DNA from: Tissierellia bacterium
GTDB lineage: Bacteria > Bacillota > Clostridia > Tissierellales > Sedimentibacteraceae
Length of the DNA: 32,652 nt
NCBI GenBank assembly: GCA_012518555.1
Contig: JAAYRW010000033.1
Location: forward strand, 1 to 32,652
Reading direction: 5' to 3'
This document shows positions 22,957 to 31,288 of the stretch, one piece after another. Within the stretch, counting starts at the first letter, position 1, and each line of letters starts with the position of its first letter. The notes under the pieces were generated by a model that saw nothing but the letters and a program-made list of their open reading frames with translations, was not told the DNA's origin and ran no database searches. A program made the position numbers and the translations under genes.

Positions 22957-24024
22957 ATGCCTGGAGAAGATAGAACTGAAAAGGCCTCCCCTAAGAAAAG
23001 GCGGGATGAAAGAAAAAAGGGAAATGTATTTAAAAGTAAAGATGTAGTAACTGTAGGAGTTATTGCAATATCATTTTATATATTAAACTTTTGGACTAGA
23101 TATATTTATAAATATACATCTAACATACTTTACAAATATATTTCTCTCATAAATAGCACTTATAATATTAACGATAATTTTGTAATTCAGATCTTCAAAG
23201 ATATTGCTTTTACTGTCTTTGCTTCTGTAGGACCCTTGATGGTTGCCGTAATAGTTGCAACTATTGTATTAACTGGTGCCCAAACGAAGTTTTTAATTAC
23301 CCGGGAGAATATTAAGTTTAAGTTTTCTAAATTAAATCCATTATCCGGCATAAAAAGAATGTTTTCCATTAGGGCTATTGTGGAAGTAATTAAAAATTTA
23401 ATCAAAATAGTAATTTTAGGGTATGTAATATATTCTGCAATTATAAAAAATTTAAACTTTGTGCCCAAGCTAGTTTCAATAAATTTACTTTCCGGAGTAA
23501 ATTTCATCAGCACTACTATTATGTCAATAGTAAAAAGTGTAATAATCGCTTTCGTTGCTATTTCTGCCTTTGACTTTTTCTATTCCTGGTGGGAATATGA
23601 AAAGAATATTAGAATGACTAAGCAGGAAGTTAAGGAAGAGTACAAGCAATTAGAAGGAGATCCTAAAATTAAAGGAAAAATCAAAGAGAAACAAAGAGCA
23701 TTTTCAATGTCCAGAATGATGCAACAAGTTCCAAAAGCAGATGTTATTATAAGAAACCCTAGCCATTATGCCGTAGCAATAGCTTATGATATTGAAAAGG
23801 ACAATGCTCCAATAGTAGTGGCAAAAGGTATAGACAGCATAGCCATGGGAATTATAGAAAAGGCAGAGGAAAATAAAATTAACATAGTTGAAAATATTCC
23901 ATTAGCCAGAGCTCTATATGCAAAATCAGAGCTAAACAGGGAAATCCCCATAGAATATTATGAACCTGTAGCAGAAATATTAGCTTGGGTTTACAGGCTT
24001 AAAGAAAAGGAAAAACATAGATGA
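22957..24024 (+). CDS. flhB: Flagellar export switch protein FlhB (NPSH variant)
   Basis: Membrane export component whose cytoplasmic domain cleaves itself to change substrate class from hook to filament. The basic N-terminus contains EDRTEKASPKKRRDERKKGN. Four hydrophobic segments lie within about residues 28-210, and the cytoplasmic domain follows with MTKQEVKEEYKQLEGDPKIK. The autocleavage motif reads N267-P268-S269-H270, whereas most family members have NPTH. The asparagine and proline at the cut are kept, so cleavage is plausible. The 355-residue length is normal. It overlaps flhA by 4 bases. Confidence 0.95.
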   Translation: MPGEDRTEKASPKKRRDERKKGNVFKSKDVVTVGVIAISFYILNFWTRYIYKYTSNILYKYISLINSTYNINDNFVIQIFKDIAFTVFASVGPLMVAVIVATIVLTGAQTKFLITRENIKFKFSKLNPLSGIKRMFSIRAIVEVIKNLIKIVILGYVIYSAIIKNLNFVPKLVSINLLSGVNFISTTIMSIVKSVIIAFVAISAFDFFYSWWEYEKNIRMTKQEVKEEYKQLEGDPKIKGKIKEKQRAFSMSRMMQQVPKADVIIRNPSHYAVAIAYDIEKDNAPIVVAKGIDSIAMGIIEKAEENKINIVENIPLARALYAKSELNREIPIEYYEPVAEILAWVYRLKEKEKHR

Positions 24025-26063
24025 AAAGTATATTTAGAAATTCTATTTCTTTATTTATAGTAGCAGTAATACTTATGATAATAATACCCTTACCTCCATT
24101 TTTCCTGGATTTAATGTTTATTATTAACATAGGAGTAGCCATAATTATACTACTTACAACCATGTATATAAAAGAAGCCTTGGAGTTCTCTGTATTTCCA
24201 TCACTTCTTTTGATTACTACCTTGTTTCGACTGTCATTAAACGTGTCTTCTACAAGGTTAATATTAACTAACAAGGGATATGCAGGGGCAGTAATAGCTA
24301 CCTTTGGAAATTTTGTTTTGCAAGGAAATGCAGTTGTAGGATTTATAATATTTATAATTATTGTATTAGTTCAATTTATAGTAATTACAAAGGGTGCCGA
24401 AAGAGTGGCAGAAGTTACTGCAAGATTTACCCTAGATGCAATGCCTGGTAAACAAATGGCAATAGATGCAGATTTAAGTTCCGGTATAATTACGGAACAG
24501 CAAGCCCAATTAAGACGACAAAATGTTCAAAGGGAAGCTGACTTTTATGGGGCAATGGACGGTGCTACTAAGTTTGTAAAAGGCGATGCCATAATGTCCA
24601 TCCTAGTTACCTTCATAAACTTTATTGGAGGGGTAATTATAGGAATGGTACAGGGAGGCGCAACTTTTGATGCAGTACTGCAAACTTACTCTATAGCAAC
24701 TGTAGGGGATGGTCTGGTTTCTCAGATACCGGCTTTATTAATATCTACTGCAACCAGTATGATTGTTACAAGAGCTGCTTCTGAATCAAGCTTAAACGTT
24801 GATCTTACTAACCAACTACGATCTCAGCCCTTGGTTTTGATAATATCGGGAGTTGTAATATTATCAATGGCCTTAATTCCCGGCTTTCCTAAAAGCCAAG
24901 TAATCGTAATGTCGGTGATTTTAATATTTCTAGGAAGTAGGCTTTTAAAGACTAAGGATATAGTCACAGAACCAGAGCTGCCGGAGGAAAGTGCTGAAGT
25001 ATCCGAAGAAGAATACTATAGAAATATAGATAATATATATGAGTTAATTCAAATAGATCCTATAGCAATGGAAGTAGGTTATAGTTTAATACCCTTAGTA
25101 GACGAATCAAGTGGAGGAAACTTTATCGACAGGGTAGTAATGTTTAGAAGACAATTTGCCCAAGATATGGGAATGGTAGTACCTTCCGTAAGATTAAGGG
25201 ACAATGGATATTTAAATCCTAACCAATATCTAATAAAGATAAAGGGTGAGGAAGTAGCAAGAGGAGAAATATTAGTAGATTATTACTTAGCTTTAGATCC
25301 TGGTAATTTAACTGGAGAAGTAGATGGTATTGAAACTATTGAACCAGCCTACGGTATACCCAGCCGGTGGATTAAAGAGGATAAGAAAGAATTAGCGGAA
25401 ATTTACGGCTACACTGTAATTGATCCCTTATCCGTGCTTATTACCCATTTGTCAGAAGTAATAAAAACTCACGCTCATGAATTATTGTCAAGACAAGATT
25501 TAAACCAACTTCTTAACAATATAAGGGAAAGTAATGAACTATTAGTAGATGAAGTAGTTCCAGGAATTCTATCTCAGGGTAACTTGCAAAAAATATTAGG
25601 CAACTTGTTGAAAGAAGGAATTCCTATAAAAGATATGGAAACTATTTTAGAAACTATAAGCGAATACGGAAGCTCAGTAAAAGATACGGAAATGCTTACA
25701 GAGTACGTAAGACAAGCTCTAAAAAGAACTATTACCCGCAAATGGTCTGAAGGAGGTCAAATTAAGGTTATTACCTTAAGTACAGAAATTGAAAAATTAA
25801 TTATTAATTCAATAGGCAAAAACGACAAAGGCTCTTATTTATCTTTAGACCCTGAACTGATGCAAAAATTGGTAAGTCAGTTAATTGAGCAAATCAACAA
25901 ATTAAAAGGTGAAATAAATATACCTATAATCCTTACTTCACCCTTTGTAAGAGGGTATTTCAGAAAGTTGTTAGACCAATTTTATCCCAAGGCAATCGTC
26001 TTGTCATTTAACGAAATTGACAATTCAGTACAGATACAAGCCTTAGGCAATATAGCAATATAA
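24021..26063 (+). CDS. flhA: Flagellar export gate protein FlhA
   Basis: Largest export-gate subunit, forming the nonameric ring that receives substrates and chaperones. The 680 residues comprise an N-terminal membrane half (several helices to about residue 310) and a cytoplasmic half. Between them lies the charged conserved loop with FVVTKGAERVAEVTARFTLD-like text (here FIVITKGAERVAEVTARF), DAMPGKQMAIDADLSSGII and FYGAMDGATKFVKGDA. The cytoplasmic part has VVPSVRLRDNGYLNPNQYLI. It overlaps flhB by the ATGA arrangement. flhF and flhG do not follow it; the sigma factor does. Confidence 0.97.
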   Translation: MKSIFRNSISLFIVAVILMIIIPLPPFFLDLMFIINIGVAIIILLTTMYIKEALEFSVFPSLLLITTLFRLSLNVSSTRLILTNKGYAGAVIATFGNFVLQGNAVVGFIIFIIIVLVQFIVITKGAERVAEVTARFTLDAMPGKQMAIDADLSSGIITEQQAQLRRQNVQREADFYGAMDGATKFVKGDAIMSILVTFINFIGGVIIGMVQGGATFDAVLQTYSIATVGDGLVSQIPALLISTATSMIVTRAASESSLNVDLTNQLRSQPLVLIISGVVILSMALIPGFPKSQVIVMSVILIFLGSRLLKTKDIVTEPELPEESAEVSEEEYYRNIDNIYELIQIDPIAMEVGYSLIPLVDESSGGNFIDRVVMFRRQFAQDMGMVVPSVRLRDNGYLNPNQYLIKIKGEEVARGEILVDYYLALDPGNLTGEVDGIETIEPAYGIPSRWIKEDKKELAEIYGYTVIDPLSVLITHLSEVIKTHAHELLSRQDLNQLLNNIRESNELLVDEVVPGILSQGNLQKILGNLLKEGIPIKDMETILETISEYGSSVKDTEMLTEYVRQALKRTITRKWSEGGQIKVITLSTEIEKLIINSIGKNDKGSYLSLDPELMQKLVSQLIEQINKLKGEINIPIILTSPFVRGYFRKLLDQFYPKAIVLSFNEIDNSVQIQALGNIAI

Positions 26064-26071
26064 AGGAAAGA

Positions 26072-26851
26072 GTGGTTCCTATGATTTTAACCCAAAATAA
26101 AAAAATCGAAGAAGACAGTATTCAATTATTACAGCAGTATTCTAGGACAAAAGATATTAACATTAGAAATAAAATAATTGAAAAGCATAGTAATTTAGTT
26201 AAGATAATTGCCTTAAAAATGAGAGGCATATACCAGCAGTATGGTGATCTTGATGATGTTGTAAACGAAGGTATAATAGCCCTTATGGATGCTGTTGAAA
26301 GATTCGATCCATCTAAAAATACTAAATTTGAAACTTATGCCTCAATCCGCATAAGGGGTTCAATTATCGATTATGTAAGAAAACAAGATTGGATTCCTCG
26401 TAAAGTAAAAAGTGATTACAAAATGGTAAAAGAGGCAGAAGATTTACTAGCTAATAAACTAGGACGAGAACCTACTGATATTGAAGTTGTAGAGCATCTA
26501 GAAATAGACATAGAAGAATACAATAAAATAATCAGCAATGCCCACGGTTCCGGCATACTATCCTTTGAAGAGTTAATAGGAGAAGCTCATTTAGCAGAGT
26601 ATGGGATGATAAATGGATATGAATTGCCTGAATATGAAATAGAATCAAAGGAATTATACAAAGTTTTAGTAGATAGTGTAAATAAATTAAATGAAAAGGA
26701 ACAGCTGGTAATTTCCTTATACTATAAAGAAGAATTAAAGTTAAAAGACATTGCAGATATTTTGGAAATAAGCAATTCCAGAGTATCTCAAATACATACA
26801 GCAGCTTTAAGAAAATTAGAAAAAGATGTGAAAAACTACTTACACAAATAA
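26072..26851 (+). CDS. fliA: Flagellar sigma factor FliA/SigD (sigma-28)
   Basis: Directs RNA polymerase to late flagellar and chemotaxis promoters of the TAAA-N15-GCCGATAA type, several of which occur in this window, and is held by FlgM. Region 2 shows DLDDVVNEGIIALMDAVERF, FETYASIRIRGSIIDYVRKQ and DWIPRKV (about residues 65-120). Region 3 has LANKLGREPTDIEVVEHLEI. Region 4 has LVISLYYKEELKLKDIADIL and ISNSRVSQIHTAALRKLE. The start is either GTG 26072 (4 bases after AAAGGA) or ATG 26081; the shared core is unaffected. It ends one long coupled run of export genes. Confidence 0.95.
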   Translation: MVPMILTQNKKIEEDSIQLLQQYSRTKDINIRNKIIEKHSNLVKIIALKMRGIYQQYGDLDDVVNEGIIALMDAVERFDPSKNTKFETYASIRIRGSIIDYVRKQDWIPRKVKSDYKMVKEAEDLLANKLGREPTDIEVVEHLEIDIEEYNKIISNAHGSGILSFEELIGEAHLAEYGMINGYELPEYEIESKELYKVLVDSVNKLNEKEQLVISLYYKEELKLKDIADILEISNSRVSQIHTAALRKLEKDVKNYLHK

Positions 26852-26864
26852 GAGGAGGAAGAAT

Positions 26865-27614
26865 ATGTCAAGGGGATTTTATACTTTAACTTCAGGCATG
26901 TTAACTCAACAGAGGAAAATTGACCTACTGAGTAATAATATATCCAATATAAACACTGCCGGCTATAAAAAAGAACAGGCAGTAACTTCAAACTTTGGAA
27001 ATCTCTTAATAAACAAGTATAAAGAAAATGGAATATACCAAGAAACAAGCCCTATTAATAATGTTTCACTTATTAGAACCCTAGTGGAAAACAATACTGT
27101 CCATAGTCAGGGGGCCTTGGAGGAAACGGGGAATATTACAGATTTTGCAATAATGGGACCGGGATTTTTCGCTGTAGACAGTGATGGAGTTATACTATAT
27201 ACACGGAACGGAAGTTTCAACATCGATGAAGAAGGCTACTTAGTTCTTGAAAATATAGGCCGAGTACAAGGAGAATTCGGAGATATATATATTGGAAGTG
27301 ACAAATTTGACTTTGTTAATGATGGCAGCATAATAGTGGAAGGGGAAGCAGTAGATGCTATTACTGTTTATGATTTTTTAGACTATGACAGTTTGGATAA
27401 ATTTGGTCAAGGCATGTTTTTTTCAGATCAAGAGCCGGAATTAGTTATTTACCCTACTATAGCAAATAGAACTATCGAAAGATCTAATGTTGACCCTACG
27501 GAAGAGTTTACAAATATGCTTGCTTCACAAAGGGCTTTGCAAACGGCAGCTCAAGCATTGAAAATATACGATATGATAAATGACCAAGCAGTTAATGAAA
27601 TAGCTAAGGTATAG
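26865..27614 (+). CDS. flgF: Distal rod protein, FlgF/FlhO-like
   Basis: 249-residue axial protein, one of two adjacent rod genes, equivalent by context to FlhO/FlhP of Bacillus. The N-terminal motif MSRGFYTLTSGMLTQQRKID continues into LLSNNISNINTAGYKKEQAV. The central block is DFAIMGPGFFAVDSDGVILY and TRNGSFNIDEEGYLV. The C-terminal helix is EEFTNMLASQRALQTAAQAL. FlgF and FlgG are hard to tell apart by eye, so the exact letter is less certain than the family. A GAGGAGGAAG site precedes the ATG. Confidence 0.88.
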   Translation: MSRGFYTLTSGMLTQQRKIDLLSNNISNINTAGYKKEQAVTSNFGNLLINKYKENGIYQETSPINNVSLIRTLVENNTVHSQGALEETGNITDFAIMGPGFFAVDSDGVILYTRNGSFNIDEEGYLVLENIGRVQGEFGDIYIGSDKFDFVNDGSIIVEGEAVDAITVYDFLDYDSLDKFGQGMFFSDQEPELVIYPTIANRTIERSNVDPTEEFTNMLASQRALQTAAQALKIYDMINDQAVNEIAKV

Positions 27615-27622
27615 GAGGAAAT

Positions 27623-28336
27623 ATGATTAAGGCATATTATACGGCTACAAATGGAGCAATTAGCAATAAAAATTATTTAGACGTTCTATCAAACAATATG
27701 GCTAATATACAGACTGTAGGCTTTAAGAAATCTAAGGCAGAATTTTCCGATTTAGTCTATACTAATATTAGAGATGTTGAAGGAGCAAATTCCAACTTAA
27801 AATCTGGTAGTGGCTCTAAAGTTAACAAGGTAGATCTTGTATTCAGTCAAGGGGCCCCCTATAGGACGGGACTAGCTACAGACTTTGCAATAGTGGGAGA
27901 TGGATTTTTTTCGGTGCAATTTGAGGAGGAAAATTTATTTACCAGAGGCGGAAATTTTGAAATTGTAAATCTAGAGGGGGAAAACTATCTTATGTATCAA
28001 GGTGGCTATGTACTGGATAGTAATGAGGAGCCTATATTTTTAGAAAATCCTGACGATATAAATAATGTAAGCATAGGTGTGTTTACTTTTTATAACAATG
28101 AAGATTTAGAACAAGTAGGAAATAATTTATATAGAATATCCAATGAATATGGTGAATATGAAATAGTTGAAAGAAGCGACAGTAAATTAATGCAGGGTTT
28201 TTTGGAAGCATCAAATGTTGAAGTTTCTGAAGAAATGGTAAAGCTTATCCAACTACAAAAAGCTTTTCAACTTAATTCAAAAGTAATACAAACTGCTGAT
28301 GAAATCCAGCAAGTTATCAATTCACTAAGAGGATAA
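27623..28336 (+). CDS. flgG: Distal rod protein, FlgG/FlhP-like
   Basis: 237-residue axial protein paired with the preceding gene. The opening MIKAYYTATNGAISNKNYLD has the family turn in VLSNNMANIQTVGFKKSKAE. The middle is DFAIVGDGFFSVQFEEENLF and TRGGNFEIV, and the C-terminal helix is VSEEMVKLIQLQKAFQLNSK. It is more diverged than typical FlgG, which usually reads NNLANVNTTGFK. Assignment as FlgG rather than a second FlgF rests on position. GGAGG precedes the ATG. Confidence 0.85.
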   Translation: MIKAYYTATNGAISNKNYLDVLSNNMANIQTVGFKKSKAEFSDLVYTNIRDVEGANSNLKSGSGSKVNKVDLVFSQGAPYRTGLATDFAIVGDGFFSVQFEEENLFTRGGNFEIVNLEGENYLMYQGGYVLDSNEEPIFLENPDDINNVSIGVFTFYNNEDLEQVGNNLYRISNEYGEYEIVERSDSKLMQGFLEASNVEVSEEMVKLIQLQKAFQLNSKVIQTADEIQQVINSLRG

Positions 28337-28359
28337 ATACTTTATAAGGAAGGGCAGCC

Positions 28360-29817
28360 ATGGATAATAAAAAATCAATATCTGAAAATAAATTAGCAGA
28401 AGATATACAAGCTAGCTACAAAATCAACCATCTAATATCTGCAAACCGATTGAGTGCCTATATTAGAATTGAACTGTTGGATGAATTTGCTGAAATTCCA
28501 CCGGAAGAAATATTTAATTATCTAAAAGAGCAGAATATAGTATATGGTATCCAAAAAGATTCTATAGTAGACTTTTGTAAAAATAAGCAATACTCAAAAG
28601 AACTTCTAGCTGCGCGAGGGAAAAGGCCTATAGACGGTAAAGATGCTAAATTAATTTATAATTTTGATATTGAAAAAGATAAAGCCTTTAAGGAAGATGA
28701 TGATGGAACTATCGATTTTAGAAATTTAGATAATATTATTAACGTAAAAAAGGATACCATTTTATCTTATATAATTCCTCCCTCCAAAGGGGAGGATGGA
28801 ATCGATGTCTATGGCAATCCTATAAAATATAAAGAAGGAAAAAATGTGCGTTTCGATTATGGTAACAATACCTATATATCAAAAGACGGTCTCCAATTGT
28901 TAGCAAGCACCGACGGAGCAGTGGAATATAAAAAGGGTAAAGTATTTGTAAAAAATATATACAGAGTAAAGGATGTAGACAATTCTACAGGTAATATCAA
29001 CTTTGTAGGAGACGTCCTTATAGATGGAGATGTAAAAGAAGGTTTCACTGTTACAGCAAAGGGAAGTATAAAAATAAGGGGAATGGTTGAAGGAGCATAT
29101 ATAAAGTCTGACGCTAGTGTGGTTATAGGCAGAGGAATGAACGGCATGAGCAAGGGCAGCATATATGCAAAAGGAAATATAACAAGTAAGTATATTGAAA
29201 ACGCAACCATAGTTTCAGAACAAAATGTTTATGCGGAAGCCTTAATAAATAGTGATGTAAAAGCAGGCGATTCAGTAATCATCAAGGGTTCAACAGCTTC
29301 AATTATCGGAGGAAGAACTTATGCTGAAAACCTTATCTATGCTAAAACAATAGGCAATAAAGTAAATGCTGAAACTAACTTAATAATAGGATTGAAAAAG
29401 TATTACGAAAAAGAAAAGCTAATTACAAAAAAGAAAGAATCTAATAAGAAGCTAGAAAGAGAATTGTCTAAAAAAACAAAAGACTTAAAAGAGCTAGAAA
29501 AAAAGATAAAATTAATTATGAAATCTGATCTATCTGTAGATAAAAAAACATCCCTGCAAAAACAATTATTATTAGTAAAGGTAAAATTAAACACAGAAAT
29601 TCAAAAATTGAAAAGTAGCCTGTCAGAAACCACATCCTTGGAGGATATTAGAAAGCATAGAATTATATGTAGAGGAATAATTTATTCAAATACAAGGATA
29701 ACTGTAGGTTTTTTAAGGTATAGGGTAAGACAGGATATAAATTATAGTAAAATATATAACGACGGTGAGGATATAGCCATTGTTACCCTTAATCCTGCCG
29801 ATTTAGATATAAACTAA
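28360..29817 (+). CDS. fapA: FapA/DUF342 family polymer-like protein
   Basis: 485-residue protein of the FapA (DUF342) family, common in flagellar clusters but of uncertain function. The N-terminal part (about 1-190) includes PPSKGEDGIDVYGNPI, a family hallmark. A right-handed parallel-beta section follows (about 205-340), with short alternating glycine/valine repeats such as INFVGDVLIDGDVKEGFTVT and KGSIKIRGMVEGAYIKSDAS. A lysine/glutamate coiled coil spans about 345-425. There is no signal peptide. AAGGAAGGG precedes the ATG. Its place between the rod genes and cheC-cheD suggests a motility role. Confidence 0.85.
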   Translation: MDNKKSISENKLAEDIQASYKINHLISANRLSAYIRIELLDEFAEIPPEEIFNYLKEQNIVYGIQKDSIVDFCKNKQYSKELLAARGKRPIDGKDAKLIYNFDIEKDKAFKEDDDGTIDFRNLDNIINVKKDTILSYIIPPSKGEDGIDVYGNPIKYKEGKNVRFDYGNNTYISKDGLQLLASTDGAVEYKKGKVFVKNIYRVKDVDNSTGNINFVGDVLIDGDVKEGFTVTAKGSIKIRGMVEGAYIKSDASVVIGRGMNGMSKGSIYAKGNITSKYIENATIVSEQNVYAEALINSDVKAGDSVIIKGSTASIIGGRTYAENLIYAKTIGNKVNAETNLIIGLKKYYEKEKLITKKKESNKKLERELSKKTKDLKELEKKIKLIMKSDLSVDKKTSLQKQLLLVKVKLNTEIQKLKSSLSETTSLEDIRKHRIICRGIIYSNTRITVGFLRYRVRQDINYSKIYNDGEDIAIVTLNPADLDIN

Positions 29818-29830
29818 AGGGGGTCTAATC

Positions 29831-30436
29831 TTGGAACTAAATGAATTGCAAATCGATCTTTTAAAAGAAATAGGAAATATAGGTGCAGGAAATGCAGCAA
29901 CCTCACTTTCTCATATGTTGTCTAAACGTATAGACATGAATGTACCAGAAGTAAGTTTGTTAGATTATAATCATATTATAGAATCTATTGGAGGAGCCGA
30001 AAATATTGTAGTAGGCGTTCTTATAGCCTTCGAAGGGGATATCCAAGGAGTAATATTATTTTTATTGAAAAAGGAATTCGTACATCTAATATTAAATTCC
30101 TTGCTGGGAACAGAACTCCAAAGTTTTGAGGAAATAGAAGATATAGAAAGATCTGCCTTATCCGAAATAAGTAATATAATGGTTTCTTCCTATGTAAATT
30201 CAATAGCGTCTTTGACAGGTATGAAAATAAATATAACTATTCCATCTCTAAATATTGATATGTCAGGGGCCCTTTTAGATGCTGTTACATCAGAATTTTC
30301 TGAAGTAGCCGACAAAGTTGTTTTTATAAAAGAAAAATACCACTGCCAAAATGAAACAGTCTATAGCTACATGCTTTTACTACCAGACATACCATCCCTG
30401 AAAATTTTACTTAATAAATTTGGAATAGATTCATGA
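29831..30436 (+). CDS. cheC: CheY-P phosphatase CheC
   Basis: Removes phosphate from CheY-P and binds CheD in Bacillus-type adaptation. Two ExxN sites are seen: LLKEIGNIGAGNAATSLSHM near residues 10-29 and LSEISNIMVSSYVNSIASL near 108-126. Both are followed by the usual proline some 20 residues on (NVPE, TIPS). The 201-residue length is normal. The start is TTG at 29831 after AAAGGGGGTC. The stop overlaps the cheD ATG (ATGA), giving close coupling. Together with FliY it provides two CheY-P phosphatases in one operon. Confidence 0.94.
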   Translation: MELNELQIDLLKEIGNIGAGNAATSLSHMLSKRIDMNVPEVSLLDYNHIIESIGGAENIVVGVLIAFEGDIQGVILFLLKKEFVHLILNSLLGTELQSFEEIEDIERSALSEISNIMVSSYVNSIASLTGMKINITIPSLNIDMSGALLDAVTSEFSEVADKVVFIKEKYHCQNETVYSYMLLLPDIPSLKILLNKFGIDS

Positions 30437-30909
30437 AAACTATAACTGTAGGAATTTCAGATATGAAAATAGTAAGGGTGCCGGATTTATTGATTTCCTA
30501 TGCCTTAGGTTCTTGTGTAGGTGTTTGTATAATCGATAAAAGTGCACAAGTTGCAGGAATGGCACATATTTTGTTATCTTATAACAAAAACGGGGATAAG
30601 AATATTTTTAAATATGCAGATACGGGAATTACAGAAATGGTTAGACAAATGGAAGGTTTAGGCGCCTTAAAATCCAGAATGACAGCGAAAATTGCTGGAG
30701 GCGCAAAAATGTTTGAAATAAAAGGCAGTTCAAGCCTTGGACATATTGGAGAAAGAAATGTAGCAGCAACCAAAGAAACTTTGGCAGACTTAAAAATTCG
30801 AATTACAGCCCAAGATGTAGGTAAAAATTACGGTAGAACAATAACCTTTGACAGTTCAACGGGAAAGCTAACTATAAAATCCTTCGGAAAAGAATTGAAG
30901 GTGATTTAA
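30433..30909 (+). CDS. cheD: Chemoreceptor glutamine deamidase CheD
   Basis: Deamidates receptor glutamines and is regulated by CheC. The catalytic Cys-His-Thr set is visible: C in YALGSCVGVCIID (about residue 28), H in VAGMAHILLS (about 45) and T in SRMTAKIAGGAKMF (about 77). The C-terminal block DVGKNYGRTITFDSSTGKLT is typical. It is the last gene of the flgB operon, and a GC-rich hairpin follows within 10 bases. Confidence 0.95.
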   Translation: MKTITVGISDMKIVRVPDLLISYALGSCVGVCIIDKSAQVAGMAHILLSYNKNGDKNIFKYADTGITEMVRQMEGLGALKSRMTAKIAGGAKMFEIKGSSSLGHIGERNVAATKETLADLKIRITAQDVGKNYGRTITFDSSTGKLTIKSFGKELKVI

Positions 30910-30918
30910 TAAAGTTAT

Positions 30919-30974
30919 GGGGGCAAACCTCTTTCTAACAGGCTTAGTCTTTGTAGGATAGGAGGAATGTCCCC
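30919..30974. repeat. GGGG...CCCC hairpin at convergent junction, copy B
   Basis: GGGGGCA (30919-30925) pairs with TGTCCCC (30968-30974). CCTC (30928-30931) pairs with GAGG (30962-30965) after a 2-by-2 internal loop, around a 30-base loop. No T tail follows on either strand. It sits between cheD and the end of comFB, where a bidirectional terminator is expected. It shares GAGGAATGT(T)CCCCTC with copy A at 16160-16190. Confidence 0.6.
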
Positions 30975-30980
30975 TCTTGC

Positions 30981-31247
30981 TTAATGATTTGGGTTTTTAG
31001 AAACAAATTCTAAGGCTTTAACAACTTCTGCAACTACTTCAGCCTGATGTTGATTTTCTAAAGAAGAATATTCTGCAAACACTTCTCCTTTTTTGGTAGT
31101 AATGTAAAAGGGCTTTAAATTATTTAATGCTTTTGCCATAATATCGTCTAGGCAAGATTCACACTTACATATAGAAACATAATCTTCATCTTGAAGAATT
31201 TTCTTAAGATACCTGCTTACTACTTCCTCCATATAATTTATTACCAT
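30981..31247 (-). CDS. comFB: ComFB family protein
   Basis: 88 residues of the late-competence ComFB family. The pattern matches Bacillus ComFB: an N-terminal helix (MEEVVSRYLKKILQ), a cysteine cluster CKCESCLDDIMAKALNNL (C-x-C-x2-C) probably binding metal, a PFYITTKKGEVFAEYS stretch, then a C-terminal helix. ComFB-type proteins have been reported to include cyclic-dinucleotide receptors, so a link with the nearby c-di-GMP riboswitch is possible but unproven. A GAAAGGGG site precedes the ATG. It lies 41 bases after the SLH gene, probably in one operon with it. Confidence 0.88.
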   Translation of the reverse strand: MVINYMEEVVSRYLKKILQDEDYVSICKCESCLDDIMAKALNNLKPFYITTKKGEVFAEYSSLENQHQAEVVAEVVKALEFVSKNPNH

Positions 31248-31288
31248 CTTTCTACCCCTTTCAAAATATTTACTAAAGTTATATTTCT

